From Ferroglobus sp. (GTDB lineage: Archaea > Halobacteriota > Archaeoglobi > Archaeoglobales > Archaeoglobaceae), in the NCBI GenBank assembly GCA_015520115.1, contig WAQS01000014.1, positions 1 to 18,893 of the forward strand: a stretch of 18,893 bases of DNA, written 5' to 3'. The number at the start of each line of letters is the position of its first letter. Position 1 is the stretch's first letter. Both the position numbers and the translations under genes were made by a program. The notes beneath the pieces are model-generated. The model worked only from the letters and a program-made list of their open reading frames with translations, was not told the origin of the DNA and made no database searches. Below, one piece after another: positions 16,211 to 18,893 of this stretch.

Positions 16211-16874
16211 TTTCAAGCTCACCTTTTCTTTTCTTAATAAATTCAGCTATTCTATCCGTTAATCCTTCAGTATGAGCCTCCTGCTCTATTATGTATATAG
16301 CCTCTTCCACTATGTTCACTTTCCTCCTGTCACCGTTTAACCAGATTAAGCCGTTCTGTCCGACTATTACGTTTACTCCGAGTTCGTTTTTGAAGAGCTT
16401 TATCATGCTACCCTTCTTGCCTATAACTCTTGGAACTCTTGCTGGGTTTATCGCCACTATTCTCCCAAAGCGTATTGGACGGCACATCTTATCTTTCATC
16501 GTCAGCGTCGCCTTCATCTTTGGATCTATGTTGATAATCTTCGCGACTATTATGTCTCCGATGTCCAAAACGTCGTTGGGCTTTTTGTTCGGCTTCATCT
16601 CCGGGTTTTCCTGAATTGGAAGGAAAGCCATATAAGGGGAATTTATCTCAACGACCCATCCGTTTACGGTAACTTCTTTCACAACCCCTACAACGACATC
16701 CCCTACTGAGGGAATGTACTTTCCTCTTAGAGGTATAACTCTAACAGATGTTTCCGTTTTATCCAGCAATCCTAAAAATTTAGCGTAAACTTTTCCGTTT
16801 TCTACATAAGTCCCGTGTCCGGCAACTTTTGGGTTTGTAGCCAGCAAATCCCCGGGAAGAACTATTGACCTCAT
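16194..16874 (-). CDS. rrp4: Exosome complex RNA-binding protein Rrp4
   Basis: The 226-residue RNA-binding cap subunit of the archaeal exosome. Domains in order: N-terminal domain ([20 protein letters not shown], residues 8-27), S1 domain (about 55-125, [21 protein letters not shown] region) and a KH domain with the GxxG loop GKKG at 152-155 ([10 protein letters not shown]). It recruits poly(A)-rich substrates and guides them into the Rrp41/Rrp42 pore. The ATG overlaps the SBDS stop (ATGA), with AAGGAGG upstream within SBDS codons. Normal length and complete. Confidence 0.95.
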   Translation of the reverse strand: MRSIVLPGDLLATNPKVAGHGTYVENGKVYAKFLGLLDKTETSVRVIPLRGKYIPSVGDVVVGVVKEVTVNGWVVEINSPYMAFLPIQENPEMKPNKKPNDVLDIGDIIVAKIINIDPKMKATLTMKDKMCRPIRFGRIVAINPARVPRVIGKKGSMIKLFKNELGVNVIVGQNGLIWLNGDRRKVNIVEEAIYIIEQEAHTEGLTDRIAEFIKKRKGELENAGGS

Positions 16875-17578
16875 CCCTGAACCCTCCTTAAGATTTTTGT
16901 TAAAGCCTCACCTTTCGCAACCTTCCCAAGGAGATCGAGCAGATCTCCGTGCATGCCAGCTGGAATTCTCATAACACAGATCCAGCTGCCGTCACTCTGC
17001 CACTCTTCTTTCAAAATTTTTCCGAAGGAGTAGAGAGCGCTTATAGCTCTTCCGGTATGTTCGGGCGGAATTTTTATGGCTATCTCTATCTCCTCAAACC
17101 TCAGAGGAAGAATGGGTTTTAAAGCTTTTACAACATCCTTCACCTGAGCCTCAACCGGCTTAAATATGTCTATGTTTACCTTAGCCTCCTCTAACGCTGA
17201 CTCTATTCTCGCGTAGGTGTGGGGAGCACCTGTCCTTGGATCGACGCTGTTCCTCCTTATGTACTCTATTATCTGTTTTTTCTTCTGTTCGAGCATTTCT
17301 TTTCTCTGTTCTGCCGTTAGCTGAACTTCTCCTTCCGTCACTATCCTCTTTATTACCTCTCTAACGTTCGTCGTGCCGAAAACCTTTTGTAAATCTTCCG
17401 TTGAAGCCCTTTCTCCTTTTCTCGCATCGTGAAAAACTTCCTCAACCGCAACAAGATCCTCAAAATTCACTTCCTTACCTTCTTTGAGGTCCCTCGCTAA
17501 GTAAGGGTCTACGAGAACCTCAAAAACCATTCCCCCTTTTTTCAACCTTGCCACCACTGCTTTCTCAAGGGACACCAT
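16871..17578 (-). CDS. Ribosome maturation protein SBDS (Sdo1 homologue)
   Basis: A 235-residue protein of the Shwachman-Bodian-Diamond family with its three domains: the N-terminal FYSH domain (residues 1-90, [18 protein letters not shown]), the helical middle ([36 protein letters not shown]) and a C-terminal ferredoxin-like domain ([19 protein letters not shown]). In eukaryotes SBDS releases eIF6 from 60S subunits; archaeal SBDS is expected to act in late large-subunit maturation. The ribosome binding site GGTGA is six bases before the ATG but is buried in a perfect hairpin formed with the end of psmA, suggesting its translation depends on ribosomes arriving from psmA. Confidence 0.95.
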   Translation of the reverse strand: MVSLEKAVVARLKKGGMVFEVLVDPYLARDLKEGKEVNFEDLVAVEEVFHDARKGERASTEDLQKVFGTTNVREVIKRIVTEGEVQLTAEQRKEMLEQKKKQIIEYIRRNSVDPRTGAPHTYARIESALEEAKVNIDIFKPVEAQVKDVVKALKPILPLRFEEIEIAIKIPPEHTGRAISALYSFGKILKEEWQSDGSWICVMRIPAGMHGDLLDLLGKVAKGEALTKILRRVQG

Positions 17579-17579
17579 A

Positions 17580-17603
17580 AGGCTTCACCTTACTGTGAAG
17601 CCT
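17580..17603 (-). promoter_or_regulatory. Hairpin sequestering the SBDS ribosome binding site
   Basis: The mRNA has a perfect 9-bp stem, AGGCTTCAC (17603-17595) with GTGAAGCCT (17588-17580), and a six-base loop AGTAAG that holds the psmA stop codon. The SBDS ribosome binding site GGTGA (17589-17585) lies almost entirely in the 3' arm, and the SBDS ATG is one base beyond the stem. A ribosome finishing psmA would open the stem, giving translational coupling. The structure is seen directly; the regulation is inferred. Confidence 0.65.
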
Positions 17604-18315
17604 CGTTCGCTCTCTTGATATACTCGGCAATTTCTTCCACGCTCAATTCTCTGAATTTTTTGTCTTCAACCCTAACAATACCTATTTCGATTCCTTCGGG
17701 AGTTAAATCAGCCTCAATAGCCTTCTTCATGGCTATGAGTCCGTGAATTATGGCTTCATCGAGCCCCATGTCGTCCTTGTACTCCTTTTCGAAGTACTCC
17801 ATGACAACGTTCCTCCCCGAACCTATGGCAGCGGCCTTGTATTCAAGCATTGCTCCACTCGGATCTGTCTCATACAACCTTGGCTTATCGTCGACTCCGG
17901 CTAAGAGGAGCGAAACTCCGAAGGGTCTTACTCCTCCGTACTGGGTGTATTGCTGTTTGAAGTCGCAGATTCTTTTCGCAAGCTCTTTAACACTTATAGG
18001 TTCGTCGTAAGTCAATCTGTTAATCTGCGCCTCTATCCTCGCCCTGTCTATCAAAACTCTCGCATCAGCAACCAAGCCAGAAGTTGCTGCGCAAATGTGC
18101 TCGTCTATCTTGTATATCTTCTCTATCGTGTCCGATTCAAGCAACCTGCTTGCCACTCTTCTGTCTGCTAAAAGCACCACACCCTCCTTCGTCTTTACAC
18201 CTATTGCCGTCGCTCCTCTTTTAACAGCCTCTCTTGCGTATTCAACCTGAAACAGTCTACCGTCCGGGCTGAATACCGTTATGGCTCTATCGTATCCCAT
18301 CTGCGGAAGATGCAT
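17590..18315 (-). CDS. psmA: Proteasome alpha subunit
   Basis: The 241-residue alpha subunit that forms the outer rings and gate of the 20S proteasome. The N-terminus [20 protein letters not shown] holds the Tyr8-Asp9-Arg10 gate motif and helix H0 region, followed by [14 protein letters not shown] and [15 protein letters not shown], all diagnostic. [20 protein letters not shown] and [14 protein letters not shown] are further conserved blocks. It is not self-processed, unlike the beta subunit, which is not in this window. It follows rnp2 directly (TGA then ATG) with a perfect GGAGGTGA ribosome binding site. It is close to A. fulgidus PsmA from memory, which supports the Archaeoglobales assignment. 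Confidence 0.97.
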   Translation of the reverse strand: MHLPQMGYDRAITVFSPDGRLFQVEYAREAVKRGATAIGVKTKEGVVLLADRRVASRLLESDTIEKIYKIDEHICAATSGLVADARVLIDRARIEAQINRLTYDEPISVKELAKRICDFKQQYTQYGGVRPFGVSLLLAGVDDKPRLYETDPSGAMLEYKAAAIGSGRNVVMEYFEKEYKDDMGLDEAIIHGLIAMKKAIEADLTPEGIEIGIVRVEDKKFRELSVEEIAEYIKRANEASQ

Positions 18316-18645
18316 TCAATCACCTCCTAAGTACTTCTTTCTGCAGGATCTTATCGTCCCGCTAACCCCCAATATTAAGGGAACGACTTTCGTTCCATTA
18401 ACATCACTTATCAGCGTGATTGCATTTTTAGTTTTTTCCAAGTCCCTAAGCTTTACGGAAATAATTCCTTTATTATCTTTAAACTGAATTATCCTAAAGT
18501 TGGAGTAACCAAACTCGCCGTAAAGTTCGAGTAGGTACTCTTTCAACTTTTCGTAAAGCTCTTCTTTGCTGATTTCTCTGTCAGCGATAAATTTCATGGC
18601 TATGTACCTCTTTTTCTCCTTTAAAGCTGGAGGCAAACCTTTCAT
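18316..18645 (-). CDS. rnp2: RNase P protein component 2 (Pop5 homologue)
   Basis: A 109-residue protein of the Pop5/Rpp14 family, normal length for archaea. The N-terminus LPPALKEKKRYIAMKFIAD is the family signature, and the C-terminal half VVPLILGVSGTIRSCRKKYL matches the strand-helix that packs on the RNA catalytic domain. It works with Rpp30 to activate the RNase P RNA encoded at 13175-13427. The ATG overlaps the rnp3 stop (ATGA), so the two interacting proteins are translated together, and psmA follows with no gap. Confidence 0.92.
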   Translation of the reverse strand: MKGLPPALKEKKRYIAMKFIADREISKEELYEKLKEYLLELYGEFGYSNFRIIQFKDNKGIISVKLRDLEKTKNAITLISDVNGTKVVPLILGVSGTIRSCRKKYLGGD

Positions 18646-18893
18646 AACTCCTCAAATCCGTCCATTATGAACTTTTCATCCTTTAAAATTCTCTCTAACC
18701 TTTTCATCCATTCTTCTGCTCTCTTGACATTTGCTCCAAGAGTTTGAAAGAAGTCGTATATCTGTTTTTTTGTCCTCATCTCGTAGAAATTTTCAGCTCC
18801 GCTCGTAAGAATGAAAGGAGCATCGAACTTTTCAATGATTTTAAAGAGAAGTCTGTCTCTCTCGAAGAGCTGACTTCTTTTAACTCCGGACAC
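18642..18893 (-). CDS. rnp3: RNase P protein component 3 (Rpp30 homologue), partial
   Basis: The C-terminal 83 or so residues of Rpp30, cut by the window edge. The segment PFILTSGAENFYEMRTKKQIYDFFQTLGA matches the last strands of the Rpp30 TIM-barrel (serine/alanine loop then the E-x-R-T/S helix), and its position directly before rnp2 is the conserved one. The frame is open to the window end; the GTG at 18893 is almost certainly internal, since the family is about 200-240 residues long. Rpp30 pairs with Pop5 in the archaeal RNase P holoenzyme. The fragment is short, but context makes the call good. Confidence 0.82.
   Translation of the reverse strand: MSGVKRSQLFERDRLLFKIIEKFDAPFILTSGAENFYEMRTKKQIYDFFQTLGANVKRAEEWMKRLERILKDEKFIMDGFEEL

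Overview
The window reads as a chromosomal segment of a hyperthermophilic euryarchaeon of the order Archaeoglobales. Evidence for an archaeon is direct: a proteasome alpha subunit, archaeal exosome (Rrp4, Rrp41, Rrp42), SBDS, L37Ae, RNA polymerase subunit P, RNase P proteins Pop5 and Rpp30, archaeal-type LeuRS and TATA-like promoters. From memory, PsmA and Rrp41 closely resemble the Archaeoglobus fulgidus proteins. With a complete dissimilatory nitrate reductase operon, Ferroglobus placidus or a close relative is my best guess, but this is inference.

Positions 70-8892 (all minus strand) hold a tightly packed respiratory nitrate reduction operon, in transcription order: membrane-anchored diheme cytochrome c (narC-like), narG, narH, narJ, narI, narK and a universal stress protein. 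Adjacent genes overlap by 4-7 bases or sit 0-15 bases apart. NarG carries the Mo-bisMGD core and FS0, NarH the Fe-S relay, NarI two b hemes, NarJ is the assembly chaperone and NarK moves nitrate/nitrite. NarG has no Tat signal and resembles E. coli NarG along its whole length, so the catalytic site is probably cytoplasmic, unlike the outward-facing enzymes described for most archaea.

Positions 8893-9280 are a divergent AT-rich spacer with promoters and a small GC-richer island. Positions 9281-12918 (plus strand) hold leuS and a translationally overlapping metallo-beta-lactamase-fold hydrolase. Tail-to-tail with the latter, at 12915-13094 on the minus strand, is a 59-residue four-cysteine protein.

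Positions 13175-13427 (minus strand) encode the RNase P RNA, recognisable by its universal core and a 13-bp P1 helix, with its own TATA box. Upstream of it on the same strand (13462-18893) is the archaeal exosome/proteasome superoperon, in transcription order: rnp3 (partial), rnp2, psmA, SBDS, rrp4, rrp41, rrp42, rpl37ae, rpoP, speE. RNA and two protein genes of RNase P therefore lie within about 5.5 kb of each other. A perfect hairpin at the psmA/SBDS junction enclosing the SBDS ribosome binding site is the most notable regulatory structure. I see no mobile elements, CRISPR arrays or tRNA genes, and no wholly unprecedented system.
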